Origin: Thermoprotei archaeon
GTDB lineage: Archaea > Thermoproteota > Thermoprotei > Thermoproteales > B15-G16
Direction of reading: 5' to 3'
DNA: 47,557 bases
Assembly: GCA_003649205.1 (NCBI GenBank)
Contig: QMRC01000009.1
Location: 24,001-71,557, forward strand
Shown in pieces: positions 8,893 to 18,357 of this stretch (its first letter is position 1; every line of letters starts with the position of its first letter). The position numbers and the translations under genes were made by a program. A model generated the notes under the pieces. The model saw only the letters and a program-made list of their open reading frames with translations. It was not told the DNA's origin and searched no databases.

Positions 8893-9579
8893 GCACTGTG
8901 GCGATTCAGTGTTTACGGTGTAGTGAGCTAGTGAATCTAAGTAGTTCGTATACTCGTCAATAAATGATCTAAGTCTATGGAGTGGAACTAGTGGAATACC
9001 CTCGAAGACCAAGGTTTTACCATTCCAAATAGTTACGAGTACCGGAACAATAATCAACTCTACTTTACCTCTAATGTTGAATAATCTATAGGCATTTTTC
9101 CTCAACCACTCAACAAATAGCTCCACCTTCCTCCTAAACTCTACAACCTCTCTTCTCAATCTAGCCTCTCTACCGAACCTAGTGCTCCATCTCTTACACT
9201 CAAGCACTAGTACGTCACGACCTCTAATACCAACTACATCTAGCTCCATCAATCTACTCTGAAACTTAAACCTTAGGTTTCTACGAGTTGTGAAGTCAAA
9301 CGCCTCTAAGATTCTACGACATAGCTCCTCGTACTCTCTCCAATCTAGGAGTAGTGTTAGCTCTTCAGTTGGTAGTAGTCGTTTCTCGAGTAGTGTAAGT
9401 ACGAGACCAACTCTGTCAAGAACCTTGATGTAGTTGTGCATCTCATCTAGCTCTACAAGACCTAGTGCTCGAGCTTGCTTCATCACTGGAATTAGTGAAG
9501 TTGGTATGTGTTCGCCACTGATGTAGCCTGTGTTCAGTAGTTTTTTGATGAAGTTCATCTTAATGCGATCTACTGTCAT
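8881..9579 (-). CDS. PD-(D/E)xK restriction-endonuclease-like protein
   Basis: The 232-residue protein has an N-terminal region with a possible helix-turn-helix (about 1-60), then a nuclease core. LMELDVVGIRGRDVLVLECKRW fits the D-x(n)-E-x-K active-site pattern of the PD-(D/E)xK fold, and RRKVELFVEWLRKN is the following helix. The C-terminal LIIVPVLVTIWNG strand is also typical of archaeal Mrr/RecB-like proteins. It probably cleaves DNA or acts in repair, but the target is unknown. It follows the methyltransferase gene with a 4-base ATGA overlap, so the two are co-translated. A restriction-modification pair is unlikely because the methyltransferase looks HemK-like. Confidence 0.65.
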   Translation of the reverse strand: MTVDRIKMNFIKKLLNTGYISGEHIPTSLIPVMKQARALGLVELDEMHNYIKVLDRVGLVLTLLEKRLLPTEELTLLLDWREYEELCRRILEAFDFTTRRNLRFKFQSRLMELDVVGIRGRDVLVLECKRWSTRFGREARLRREVVEFRRKVELFVEWLRKNAYRLFNIRGKVELIIVPVLVTIWNGKTLVFEGIPLVPLHRLRSFIDEYTNYLDSLAHYTVNTESPQCSLL

Positions 9580-10211
9580 AGCCTCACCGCTGTAATGCAG
9601 ATGATATCCTCAAAGAATTGATAGCTTCGTTTCGTAAACCTAGTAATACGGAATCCAGATCTCCTCAAAATGCTTACTGTCTTCTCTATGTTTGAGTACG
9701 AGGATTGTGTGAGTACGAGGTAGCCGCCCGGTCTTAGGTACTTGGCTGCGTACCTCAAGACCTTATTAATGATCTCCCTACCGTCTACACCACCATACCA
9801 ACTGTACTCAATCCAGGACCTTGGTCTCATGCTATCAGGTAGGTAAGGTGGATTCGACACAACAATATCTACCCTCAAATTCCTCAATGCTTCTAAGGTA
9901 TCCGTACATATTACCTCAATATCGACATAATTGAGCTTAGCATTTACTAAGGTATTGAAGCATGCTACCGGATTTATGTCAGTCGCTACTACCTTTCTAC
10001 AGATTTCTGTGAGGTATAGTGAGAGGATACCACAACCACAACCAATGTCAATTCCGATGTTGAATCTGTGTCCTTCTTTAGCTAGTTCCCTAATGGATTC
10101 GACTGTTAACCAAGTATCTTCACTTGGGGGGTACACATTCGGTAGCACCACTATGTGGTATTCGTTCTTTATCTCGAGTATGGGTTCATAGCTGTAATCT
10201 ACTCTCTTCAT
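9576..10211 (-). CDS. HemK/PrmC-like class I methyltransferase (archaeal Mtq2 type)
   Basis: A Rossmann methyltransferase with the S-adenosylmethionine loop IGIDIGCGCGILSLYL and the acidic VATDIN. The catalytic motif VSNPPYLPDS is the NPPY signature of enzymes that methylate the amide of glutamine, such as release-factor GGQ methyltransferases. YPPSEDTWL near the N-terminus is also typical of the archaeal/eukaryal Mtq2 group. I place the start at ATG 10211, which overlaps the upstream TGA in ATGA; the longer frame to 10286 would add a Thr/Asn/His-rich tail unlike the family. Expected substrate is aRF1. The product is 211 residues. Confidence 0.85.
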   Translation of the reverse strand: MKRVDYSYEPILEIKNEYHIVVLPNVYPPSEDTWLTVESIRELAKEGHRFNIGIDIGCGCGILSLYLTEICRKVVATDINPVACFNTLVNAKLNYVDIEVICTDTLEALRNLRVDIVVSNPPYLPDSMRPRSWIEYSWYGGVDGREIINKVLRYAAKYLRPGGYLVLTQSSYSNIEKTVSILRRSGFRITRFTKRSYQFFEDIICITAVRL

Positions 10212-11119
10212 GAGGTTGGTAGTGGTATTGTTGGTGCGTTTATGAGTGTGTTCACTATGTAGAGCAGTGCTGCTATTATGAAGCATCTATCTAGTTTGAT
10301 GTTGGTTATCACGTATATTGCGGCTGTGAGGAAGAGGAGAGTTAGTATTTGAGTTATTGGCTGTAGCATCGCTAGGACTATCGTTGCTAAGGGTTGTGAG
10401 GTAGCTAGTTTAACTGCTGTGTACACTATTGGTTGAAGTGATATTGGTAGTAGTGTTGCTAGTGTAACTGTTAGTATTGCTGCTAAGTTTTTTCCTGTTC
10501 TGAGCTTGACATCTACTAGTCTAGAGGTTATGGTTATTATCGAGGCTATGACGCCTAGAGTCACTATGTATGTGAGCACTGTGTACCCTACGCTGTAGCT
10601 CCCTACATAGTGATTGAATAGCTTCAAGTACAGGTTATTGTACACGGCTAGTACTAGTGATGCTATGTAGGTCAGTGCTGTTAGTGGTAGGAATACTGCT
10701 ACGTGATTTGCTAGAAAGGAGAATAGGTTTATGGGTATGAGGGCTCTACTTAACTTCGTACCTAGCTTAATTAGCTTCTCTGGTAATCTTATCGTTGATG
10801 TCATTAATGTCTCCAGTATTTCCTTCTCCTTCAGTATGAATCTATACGCTATCTGACCCTCCTCCGTTAGCTCAAGTGCACCATCACTGCACTGTCTCAG
10901 TATCCCTAACTTCTTTAATACATCTAGATCGTAGTAGAGGGTACCTGGACTAACCCTCATTGTCTTCCTCAGTTCACTAGCTCTCACCTTCTTTCTAAGG
11001 CCAACTATCTCTACTATCTTTCTCCTCCTTTCATGCCCTAAAACTGAGTAGATCTTGCTGAGGTTCATGTTAGGATAAGCCCATTGGAGATGTGCTTTAC
11101 CGGGATATAAGAGTTTCAT
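10208..11119 (-). CDS. Membrane-anchored winged-helix regulator
   Basis: The N-terminal ~90 residues form an ArsR/MarR-like winged helix: IYSVLGHERRRKIVEIVG, then RASELRKTMRVSPGTLYYDLDVLKKLGIL and an ELTEEGQIAYRFI wing. From about 130 to the end there are five to six hydrophobic segments, so the DNA-binding domain is tethered to the membrane. The start may be ATG 11119 or, more like the family, ATG 11068 (MNLSKIYSVLG), which removes 17 residues. It is first in a tightly overlapping set with the methyltransferase and nuclease. What it senses is unknown; an envelope or lipid signal is a guess. Confidence 0.7.
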   Translation of the reverse strand: MKLLYPGKAHLQWAYPNMNLSKIYSVLGHERRRKIVEIVGLRKKVRASELRKTMRVSPGTLYYDLDVLKKLGILRQCSDGALELTEEGQIAYRFILKEKEILETLMTSTIRLPEKLIKLGTKLSRALIPINLFSFLANHVAVFLPLTALTYIASLVLAVYNNLYLKLFNHYVGSYSVGYTVLTYIVTLGVIASIITITSRLVDVKLRTGKNLAAILTVTLATLLPISLQPIVYTAVKLATSQPLATIVLAMLQPITQILTLLFLTAAIYVITNIKLDRCFIIAALLYIVNTLINAPTIPLPTS

Positions 11120-11195
11120 TTATTTGGTGTTCACTAGATAGTTTAAATCAACGAATTCCTTAACCTCTACTTGAGGTCAGGTACTTGGTGATTGT

Positions 11196-12128
11196 ATGAG
11201 TAGTAGGATTGTACAGTACAAGAGGGAGTTGCTTGATTTTATCAAGAGTAGAGGTGGTGTTGTAACTGCTTCTATGCTTCGTGAGTGGGCGCAGAAGAGA
11301 GGTATCGGTGACATCACATTACGTGAGATAATTAGTGAGTTAGCTAGGTCTGGTCAAATTGAGTGTTCTTCAGAGAAGGAGGTTATTAGTAGGTTGGAGT
11401 ACGGTGGTACAGTTATTGAGACTATTGAGATTCCTAAGGTAGTGGCTATTAGGGGTAGGTCAGGTAAGAGAGAAGGTACTTCTCATGCTTCTTCACTTCT
11501 TCAGTTTCTGTACCCTAGTGAGGAAGTGAAGAGGGGTAAGCCTAGTGAGGGTAAGGCTTCGCCTTCTCAATCAACTTCAGTACCTTCAACTCCCTCTCTT
11601 AGGGAGGAGAGAGTTCAGGTTAAGGGGGGTAGATCTGGAGTTCAGCTTAAAGTCCTCGAGGAGGGGAAGGTTGTTAGAAGGAAGGTTGTTGAGGTTAAGG
11701 AGCGTGAGATTAGTGCTGTGGGTAAGGAGTTGCTTGAGCTTGTTAGGAGTACTATTTCTCAGGATTTGATTTTGAGTGAGTTTAAGAGGGAAGGACTTAA
11801 GGATGTCGAGGTTGTGTATGAGCTGATTTTGCGTGTTGTTGAGTACTTGAGTAAGTACTGGAGTGTTGGTGAATTGAGGCTTAAGGAGGATTTGTGGAGG
11901 ATATATGCTAAGTCTGAGGTTAATAAGTTGTTAAAGGTTCTTGGTGTATCGGTTGAGAATTTGAGTGAAAGTGAGCTTAGGGAGATCGTTCATGAGAAGT
12001 TGGAGAAAGTTCTCAGGATTTTGAGAAGGGTTGGTTGGATTGAGAGGAAGGAACCAGGTATCATCAACGCTACGGGAAATATGCCAAGGGGGATTTCGAG
12101 AGAACTTAAGTTTGGTGAGTTACTCTAG
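11196..12128 (+). CDS. Three-part protein: winged helix, disordered linker, helical C-domain; unknown
   Basis: I do not recognise a named family. The first ~60 residues look like a winged helix (KRELLDFIKSRGGVVTASMLREWAQKRG, then ITLREIISELARSGQIECSS). Residues 90-150 are rich in Ser, Pro, Gly, Glu and Lys and look disordered. The last ~130 residues are helical (LLELVRSTISQDLILSEFKREG..., ELREIVHEKLEKVLRILRRVGWIER). A DNA- or RNA-associated role is suggested by the first domain only. It starts ATG 11196, and its end comes 6 bases before the convergent eS25 gene. Confidence 0.55.
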   Translation: MSSRIVQYKRELLDFIKSRGGVVTASMLREWAQKRGIGDITLREIISELARSGQIECSSEKEVISRLEYGGTVIETIEIPKVVAIRGRSGKREGTSHASSLLQFLYPSEEVKRGKPSEGKASPSQSTSVPSTPSLREERVQVKGGRSGVQLKVLEEGKVVRRKVVEVKEREISAVGKELLELVRSTISQDLILSEFKREGLKDVEVVYELILRVVEYLSKYWSVGELRLKEDLWRIYAKSEVNKLLKVLGVSVENLSESELREIVHEKLEKVLRILRRVGWIERKEPGIINATGNMPRGISRELKFGELL

Positions 12129-12134
12129 TACTGG

Positions 12135-12464
12135 TTAAGATGATGCTTTTGCTGGTATGTAGATTTCTACTCTTCTACCCTTATCGACAAGCGTTATTAT
12201 TCCTTGGCTATGGAGTGTTCTCAGTATTTTCCTTGCAGTGCTTATCTTCAAGCTATACTTCGTAGCTACCTCATATGGTGTTATACACTTCCACTTGGCT
12301 ATTTCACTAGCTATGGTTTTCATTAACTCATCTGATACTAGGGCTATCTTTTCCTGCCTCATCTCGGCCTGCTGTGCTCTACGTTCTCTTTCCTGTTGTC
12401 TTCTTTGAAGTACTTGTTGTCTCTTTTCCATCTGTGTAATTGTTAGCTTCTTCTTACCACCCAT
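12135..12464 (-). CDS. rps25e: 30S ribosomal protein eS25
   Basis: The protein has MGGKKKLTITQMEKRQQ, a basic helical tail rich in Gln, Arg and Glu, and then the winged-helix core ITPYEVATKYSLKISTARKILRTLHSQGIITLVDKGRRVEIYIPA. This is the hallmark of eS25, a protein shared by eukaryotes and the crenarchaeal side of the archaea and absent from bacteria. At 109 residues it is of normal length. It sits 40 bases downstream of the aIF1 gene on the same strand, so the two translation genes are probably co-transcribed. Confidence 0.9.
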   Translation of the reverse strand: MGGKKKLTITQMEKRQQVLQRRQQERERRAQQAEMRQEKIALVSDELMKTIASEIAKWKCITPYEVATKYSLKISTARKILRTLHSQGIITLVDKGRRVEIYIPAKASS

Positions 12465-12504
12465 GCTCTCACCTCCACTTTACATTACGTATCTGGGTTT
12501 AAAC

Positions 12505-12816
12505 CTACTCAACCATTATGTTATCAGGCGAGAAGCCTAGGTTGATTAGTATCTCACGTACTTTGTATCTATGATCACCCTGTAACTCTATTCTACCTTC
12601 CTTAGCCGTTCCACCACAAGCTAGTTTTGACTTAAGTTGTGAAGCTAACTCTTTCAAGCTAATGCTCTTTGGATCTAGACCCTCGATTATTGTTACTTCA
12701 TGACCTCTACGTCTCTCCAACCTAATCCTGATAAGTTGCTGCTCTTTAACTATTGTTTGGCAGACACAGAGCTCTTTAGGTAATCCACATCTCGGACAAA
12801 TTTCCTCAAATGCCAT
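12505..12816 (-). CDS. Translation initiation factor aIF1 (SUI1)
   Basis: At 103 residues this has the SUI1 fold: [21 protein letters not shown] is the first strand pair and basic loop, [39 protein letters not shown] is the rest. The N-terminus adds a small zinc knuckle [13 protein letters not shown], found in archaeal forms. aIF1 binds the 30S P-site region and enforces start-codon selection. A T-rich TATA-like TTTTTAAGTT lies upstream in the divergent promoter region shared with the TBP gene. Ends 40 bases before eS25. Confidence 0.92.
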   Translation of the reverse strand: MAFEEICPRCGLPKELCVCQTIVKEQQLIRIRLERRRGHEVTIIEGLDPKSISLKELASQLKSKLACGGTAKEGRIELQGDHRYKVREILINLGFSPDNIMVE

Positions 12817-12916
12817 TTCTCGCTCTCAACCCCTCTTACATGTCAGCACTTGTTTCTTAACTTAAAAAGGTTACTCAATATGAGTTACCGAAGTTAAGAG
12901 AAAGGATTTTTAGGGG

Positions 12917-12925
12917 TATTTAAAA
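12917..12925 (+). promoter_or_regulatory. TATA box of the TBP gene
   Basis: TATTTAAAA lies about 40 bases before the TTG start, preceded by a purine-rich AGGGG that could be part of the TFB recognition element. Transcription would start near 12945, leaving a short leader that holds the GGGGGTG ribosome-binding site at 12946-12952. Confidence 0.6.
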
Positions 12926-12959
12926 GGCTAATGTATGGACGCATAGGGGGTGTCTTTCT

Positions 12960-13520
12960 TTGCCAAAACCAACATACAGGATAGAGAACATCGTTGCTAC
13001 GGTGAACCTGCACTGTGATCTGGACTTAGATGAGCTAGCTGAGAGATTACCTAATGCAGAGTACAATCCAGAACAGTTCCCTGGTCTCATCCTGAGGTTA
13101 CAGAAACCTAAGGTCTCGACATTAATCTTTAGAACTGGTAAGATTGTGTGTACTGGTGCTAAGTCTGAGAATGAGTTGAAGAGAGCTGTTAAGGCTTTAG
13201 TGAAAATGTTGAAGGAGCATGGTGCTAATATACCTGGTGAACCTGAGGTAAAGATTCAGAACGTTGTTGCATCTGCTAACCTACATGCTGAGGTCGATAT
13301 TGAGAAGGCTGCACTTCTTCTTGAGAACTGTATGTATGAACCAGAGCAATTCCCTGGTTTGATCTATAGAATGGATGAACCACGTGTAGTTCTCCTAATA
13401 TTTAGTTCCGGTAAGATGGTGTGCACTGGTGCTAAGAAAGAGGATCAGGTGAGAGAAGCTGTTGAGAAGATATATTACATACTTAGAGACCTTGGTGTAT
13501 TGTATGAAGAGGAAAGGTGA
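12960..13520 (+). CDS. tbp: TATA-box-binding protein
   Basis: Two direct repeats of the TBP fold are evident: [20 protein letters not shown]...[13 protein letters not shown]...[16 protein letters not shown], and a second copy starting [20 protein letters not shown] with [13 protein letters not shown]...[16 protein letters not shown]. These form the DNA-saddle that recognises archaeal TATA boxes and recruits TFB and RNA polymerase. It starts with TTG 8 bases after a GGGGGTG ribosome-binding site. At 186 residues it is normal in length and ends in the acidic tail EEER. Confidence 0.96.
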   Translation: MPKPTYRIENIVATVNLHCDLDLDELAERLPNAEYNPEQFPGLILRLQKPKVSTLIFRTGKIVCTGAKSENELKRAVKALVKMLKEHGANIPGEPEVKIQNVVASANLHAEVDIEKAALLLENCMYEPEQFPGLIYRMDEPRVVLLIFSSGKMVCTGAKKEDQVREAVEKIYYILRDLGVLYEEER

Positions 13521-13551
13521 CTTGAGTAGTCACTGAAGCTAAGTTCTGTTG

Positions 13552-16500
13552 CTAAATTATGAGACCTTTCTCCTTCAACTCTCTATACAGCTCCAAGATT
13601 ACTTCGCTGTAATCTTCTTCTCCCCTCTCTATCCTATCCATTAGCTCTAGAACGTACCTTGTCCTCTCTTCACTAACTAGGTCTCTGTACTTACCTCCGT
13701 CAACAGTTACTAAGTACTCGTAAACTGCAGTACCAAGCTTCGTTGGTATTAGGAATTTTCTTCTTCCAATTGTTATTGCATACCTCCTCTCTAATATGGT
13801 TTGTACTATCTTCGCGTATGTTGATGGTCTACCAATACCTCTCTCCTTCATCAATGCAATGACCTCACCCTGTGTTAGTGGATAGACCTTAGCTGTTCTT
13901 CTGTATGTTGCTTCAACTATCTTGTAGGTACCTTGTGTAAGTGGTTTCTCTATGTTCACTAGCTGATACACCTTTATGAAGCCAGGTTCTACTACACCAA
14001 CGTACCTCTCTACAGTTTGCTCTATATCTAGTAACCTCACCTTAGCTACCTGCTTGATTACCTTAGCTGATTTCATCTGACTAGCTATGAACCTTCTAAA
14101 TACTAGGTCGTACACCGCGTAGTGTAGGTATGTGAGTGGTCTAGCGAGCTTTAGTAGGCCCATAGCTATTAGTCTCCTCAATCTATCGGTGTCGATTGGT
14201 CTTGTTGGTCTAATACATTCGTGAGCACCTATGTGACCACCAATTACCCACTGTCTAGGTACGAAATATTCTTCCCCAATGTTTTCACTTATGTATTGCT
14301 TAGCTAGTGCTATGCCAGCTGATGAAACTCGTGTACTATCTGTTCTGTGGTATGTTATGAGACCTAGCTCGAAGAGGTCTTGTGCAATTCTCATAGCTGT
14401 CTGTGCATCAATACCTAGTCTCTGTGAGGCATCTCTTAGTAATGAATCAGTTGTGTACGGTGGTGGAGGTGGTAATTCAATTTCCTCCTCCTTCGTCTCG
14501 AGTACTTCTACCTTCTCGAACTCAACAAGTCTCTGAGTTAACCACCTAGCTACCCTACCGTCTACTACTGGGATCTCGATGGATAGTCTACTACCATCTT
14601 CCAGAGTTATGTTGAATACATACGTTTTTGTCTCACGGAATTTCCTGTAGAAGTCTATTATCCAACCGAGTACAGGCGTCTGAACTCTACCCGCTGAGAG
14701 TGTTTTCTTACCAAAGTGTTTCTGAACTAGCGTGCTCAAGCTAAATCCAAGCCACCTATCCTCGATTCTTCTTACGAGTTGTGCCTGGACCATCCTCATG
14801 TCTATGGTTCTTGGGTTCTCAAGTGCCTGAGCTATGGCTCTCTTTGTGATTTCGTGGAACTCAATCCTCCTAACTTCATCAACGTATGGTCTTAGAGCTA
14901 GCATTACATCCCATGCTATCTTCTCTCCTTCTGCATCTGGGTCTGTACCTATGAGTACGACATCTACTTCACTAGCTAGCTCTCTCAGTACCTGAATTAC
15001 AGGCCACGAATCTGCTACGTTTGTTGATTTACATCTTGGACATACATTGGTTTCGAGAGCAAAGGTATTACCACAGTTCCTACATCTCTTGAGTACTGTA
15101 TAGATTGGTATGAAGCCCTTCTCTGTCTTCAGTACACCGTAGATGTTTGTCTCAGTTAATGTACCTTCTGATAGTAGGTCAAATATGTGACCCTTAGTAG
15201 CGACTATTGCTAGTGAGTACGTACCTGTACTAACTTCGTAAACTGGTACTCCATTGATAATCCTTACGTTTGGTCTACCGAAGAATCTAGCTATTGTCCT
15301 AGCCTTTGTAGGTGATTCGACTATGAGTAATGCTGCTTTCATTGGTTCTTTCAGTTCTGAAGGAGGTATCTTACCTTCAAGTAGTGCTCTAATCCTATCT
15401 CTCTCTTCGTCAATTACCTTGAGTATCTCCTCGAGGTTTACCTCATTGAAGTCCTTCCACTCAATTTCCTCAAGTATGAAGGATAGCTCTCTCTTGAGTG
15501 CATTGAATGCTTTTTCATCGTCTACAATGAGTACAGAGAGACCGTGAGATACACCACCGGCATAAAGTCTTGAGGTTCTTCCTGATGCCTGTATGTATGT
15601 TGTTACATCTGGTACTATGAACACGTACCTACCATCTACCTCACGTAGAGAGATGTAGGGTGACTTAGCTATCTTCTCCTTAACATCAGGTCTAGACATT
15701 AACTCTGATACAAACTTCATAACTGACTCAATGACATTCTGTACATAGCCAAGGAATCCCTGTAGCTTCTCACCTCTCTTAATAACCTCTAGAACCTGCT
15801 TTAGCTGATCCTCACGTAGTAATGCCACATTTCTTAGCTGAGCAATGTACTTATCACATAGGTCAGCTTCTTCCCTAGGTACTACATCTCTCAGTACGTG
15901 TAGAAGCGTCATGTACCTAACAGGATGGAATTCCTCAATATTTAGCGTGAACTTGAACTTTGGTACACCGGTGAATACAGCATACCTAACCCTCTGTGGT
16001 AGGTCGATTCCTCTAACTAGTGGTGATCTAGCTGTTGCGGTACCGATGAGTACGTCGTACTCGCCAGCAACGAACTTATCGAGTACATCTCTCTTCGGCT
16101 TAATGTACGCGTACGCCTTAATTCCTCTCTGATTTAGGTACTCACAGAGCTTAACTATGAACTCCTTACCTTGATCAGGTGGTACGAATACAAGTCCTCC
16201 ACTACCTAATTTCCTAACTACTGACAGTACCTTATCGAATATGTCCTCACCTTCTCTAAGGTATGTGTATGTGTCAACTATGTTCCTCAAGTACTCCATT
16301 CTGGAACCTATATCGAATCCAAGGAATTCACGGAAGAGTAGTACACGTAGTGTCCTTCTAGCTCTAGCAAGTGCACCGGATACTACGAGGATGCCGATCT
16401 TACGGTTACTGAGCTCCTTCCTAATCTCCTCCCTTAACTTAACTACCCTTTCCTGATACTCAGTTACCTTACTCTTCTCAGAAGGTATCCGTGATACCTT

Positions 16501-17247
16501 CCTCAACTCCTTCAGCGTTCTAATCAGTTCCTCACCAAGCTCAATAGCTCTCTTAGGTATACCGAGGAGTAGGAGTACACGATCTATGTTCTTACTCGTT
16601 GCCTTTAGGAAGCTATCTACATCATCTACAAATATGAAGTCAAATCTGTACTTCGATAGTAATTCGAAGTTTCTCGATATAAACATCGTAGTCACTATCA
16701 GTACATCAAACCTACCCTCCTCAATAGCCTTGATAGCTTCTGCTTTCTCCTTTGCACTCAACATTGCGTGGTAGCAAACTACCTTAACTCCTAGACCTAG
16801 TTTACTAGCGTAGGCTACAGTCTTCCTATATACCTGCTCAACTAGTAGAGATGTAGGTAAAACAATGAGACATCTCTCACCGAATTTCGATGCTTTGTAG
16901 AGAGCCATTAGTATGCCAAAGGTCGTCTTACCTGAACCTGTGGGGGCTATGACAGCAAAGCTTTTGCCCTTGAAGATTCTCTTCGCCCATAACCTCTGTG
17001 CACTCCACATGCTTGTACCGAGTGCTGCCTTGAAGAACTCATTAAATGCATTTACCTGTCTATTAAGCTCAAGGTAATCTCTCAATAACTTCAATCTACC
17101 ACTAGACTCGAGATACAGCAGTGCCTGGTATCTATCCTCTAGCTCGGTAGGTAGACAAGTACTGCAGGGTAATCCCTTTTCCAGCCTATCCGAGTCTATT
17201 GGTCCTCCACAGTTTGGACATAGGTTGAGGTATCTAGCTAGCGTCAT
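13552..17247 (-). CDS. rgy: Reverse gyrase, single-chain
   Basis: The 1231-residue enzyme introduces positive supercoils in hyperthermophiles. In order: an N-terminal zinc finger (CPNC...CSTC, residues 10-31); helicase domain 1 with Walker A APTGSGKTT (101-109) and the DDVD box (207-210); helicase domain 2 with QASGRTSR near 552-559; then a topoisomerase IA domain from about 637 with the catalytic Glu in IVESPTKA, a second zinc finger CRNC...CPRC (721-738), the acidic DPDAEGE (768-774) and the nucleophile Tyr965 in LITYHRTDS. No intein is present. The 64-base gap upstream is shared with the divergent TIM-barrel gene. Confidence 0.97.
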   Translation of the reverse strand: MTLARYLNLCPNCGGPIDSDRLEKGLPCSTCLPTELEDRYQALLYLESSGRLKLLRDYLELNRQVNAFNEFFKAALGTSMWSAQRLWAKRIFKGKSFAVIAPTGSGKTTFGILMALYKASKFGERCLIVLPTSLLVEQVYRKTVAYASKLGLGVKVVCYHAMLSAKEKAEAIKAIEEGRFDVLIVTTMFISRNFELLSKYRFDFIFVDDVDSFLKATSKNIDRVLLLLGIPKRAIELGEELIRTLKELRKVSRIPSEKSKVTEYQERVVKLREEIRKELSNRKIGILVVSGALARARRTLRVLLFREFLGFDIGSRMEYLRNIVDTYTYLREGEDIFDKVLSVVRKLGSGGLVFVPPDQGKEFIVKLCEYLNQRGIKAYAYIKPKRDVLDKFVAGEYDVLIGTATARSPLVRGIDLPQRVRYAVFTGVPKFKFTLNIEEFHPVRYMTLLHVLRDVVPREEADLCDKYIAQLRNVALLREDQLKQVLEVIKRGEKLQGFLGYVQNVIESVMKFVSELMSRPDVKEKIAKSPYISLREVDGRYVFIVPDVTTYIQASGRTSRLYAGGVSHGLSVLIVDDEKAFNALKRELSFILEEIEWKDFNEVNLEEILKVIDEERDRIRALLEGKIPPSELKEPMKAALLIVESPTKARTIARFFGRPNVRIINGVPVYEVSTGTYSLAIVATKGHIFDLLSEGTLTETNIYGVLKTEKGFIPIYTVLKRCRNCGNTFALETNVCPRCKSTNVADSWPVIQVLRELASEVDVVLIGTDPDAEGEKIAWDVMLALRPYVDEVRRIEFHEITKRAIAQALENPRTIDMRMVQAQLVRRIEDRWLGFSLSTLVQKHFGKKTLSAGRVQTPVLGWIIDFYRKFRETKTYVFNITLEDGSRLSIEIPVVDGRVARWLTQRLVEFEKVEVLETKEEEIELPPPPPYTTDSLLRDASQRLGIDAQTAMRIAQDLFELGLITYHRTDSTRVSSAGIALAKQYISENIGEEYFVPRQWVIGGHIGAHECIRPTRPIDTDRLRRLIAMGLLKLARPLTYLHYAVYDLVFRRFIASQMKSAKVIKQVAKVRLLDIEQTVERYVGVVEPGFIKVYQLVNIEKPLTQGTYKIVEATYRRTAKVYPLTQGEVIALMKERGIGRPSTYAKIVQTILERRYAITIGRRKFLIPTKLGTAVYEYLVTVDGGKYRDLVSEERTRYVLELMDRIERGEEDYSEVILELYRELKEKGLII

Positions 17248-17310
17248 TTAATAGACCTCGTGTGTAGAGCTGAGAGTTAGATTAAAAAGATTTGGGTAAT
17301 GCTTAAATAA

Positions 17311-18357
17311 ATGGTGCTTCCTACGTCGAGTACACGTAGTTTCTCGATTTTGGTGTCTTTCGCCTTTGTACCTCTCTGGAGAGTAACCAAGGTACTTACC
17401 TCACTAGGTGATGTGGATAATGTGTCGTTTGTTGTAGGCCCTATAGTTGAGGGTGAGGTCAAGCCCTTCATTAAGGTATTGAGTTCAGGTATTCTCTTCA
17501 GATACTTACCTAAGGACTTGAGATGTGTTGAGGAGGAGGTCAAGCTTGTTCGTAGAGTGGCTCCTAATGTGCCGGTGTTCCTTCACATGTTTGTCTCTTC
17601 GCCTAGTTTTGCGGAGAGGGTATTGAGGAGTCTTGGTAGTGAGGTTGATGGTTTACTTCTTGAGGTTGGTGCTGTTGTGAAGAAGCTGCAGAGTGTGTAC
17701 TTGATGCGTGAGGTCCTTGAGGTCATTTCTGATGTATGTAAGGTGCCTACTGCCATCTTCATACCTTCACCTATATCTTACTCACTGAACGAGGTTGCAG
17801 ATGTTGTCAGGGACGTGCCTACTGACTTTTTGGTATGTTTTTCTAGACCTTGTTGTAGTGGGTTTTTGCTTGATTCAGAGGCTTTTCTCGAGCTAAATCT
17901 ATCGGTTATGTCGAGGATATTTCTTGAGAGGTTCGACTGTACGTACATTGCATGTGGTGGTGTTACTGATTCGGTTTCAATGGTGAAGTACTTCCTATCT
18001 GGGTTCAATGCTGTTATGCTCGATACGGTGTTCTTAGTGAAGAGTTTGGGTGATGTAATTGACTTAATTAGGTATGGTGCTGTGTTATGCTCGAGATTGT
18101 CATCAGTTAAGCCTAGTGAGTACAGGAGGCGTTTTCTCCTATCCTCTAGTAGAGTTACTTCTGGTGTTAGACCTTGTGTAGTGGTTGAGTACTGTAGGGG
18201 TTGTGGTATTTGTTCCGTGGTTTGTCCTGAGAGGTGTATTACCTTGGTCAACGATGTTGCTCACATAGATCACGATAGGTGTAGTGCTTGTCTTCTCTGT
18301 GTTAGTGCTTGTCCTTTCTCTGCTATTACCTTGATGAAGTCTTGTGAGGTGAGGTAG
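17311..18357 (+). CDS. TIM-barrel-like protein with C-terminal 2x[4Fe-4S] domain
   Basis: Residues ~30-270 resemble a degenerate flavin-dependent TIM barrel of the dihydroorotate/dihydropyrimidine dehydrogenase type: FLHMFVSS, VDGLLLEVG, PTAIFIPSPIS, YIACGGVTDSVSMVKYFLSGFNAVMLDTV. The last strand-loop resembles the phosphate-binding GGV.....A..FL.aGA.AV segment. The C-terminus has CRGCGICSVVCPERC and CSACLLCVSACP, two [4Fe-4S] centres as in PreA-like proteins. The canonical substrate residues are not clear, so the reaction is unknown. A TATA-like sequence at about 17280 lies roughly 27 bases before the ATG, so the mRNA is probably leaderless. It abuts hjc directly. Confidence 0.55.
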   Translation: MVLPTSSTRSFSILVSFAFVPLWRVTKVLTSLGDVDNVSFVVGPIVEGEVKPFIKVLSSGILFRYLPKDLRCVEEEVKLVRRVAPNVPVFLHMFVSSPSFAERVLRSLGSEVDGLLLEVGAVVKKLQSVYLMREVLEVISDVCKVPTAIFIPSPISYSLNEVADVVRDVPTDFLVCFSRPCCSGFLLDSEAFLELNLSVMSRIFLERFDCTYIACGGVTDSVSMVKYFLSGFNAVMLDTVFLVKSLGDVIDLIRYGAVLCSRLSSVKPSEYRRRFLLSSSRVTSGVRPCVVVEYCRGCGICSVVCPERCITLVNDVAHIDHDRCSACLLCVSACPFSAITLMKSCEVR

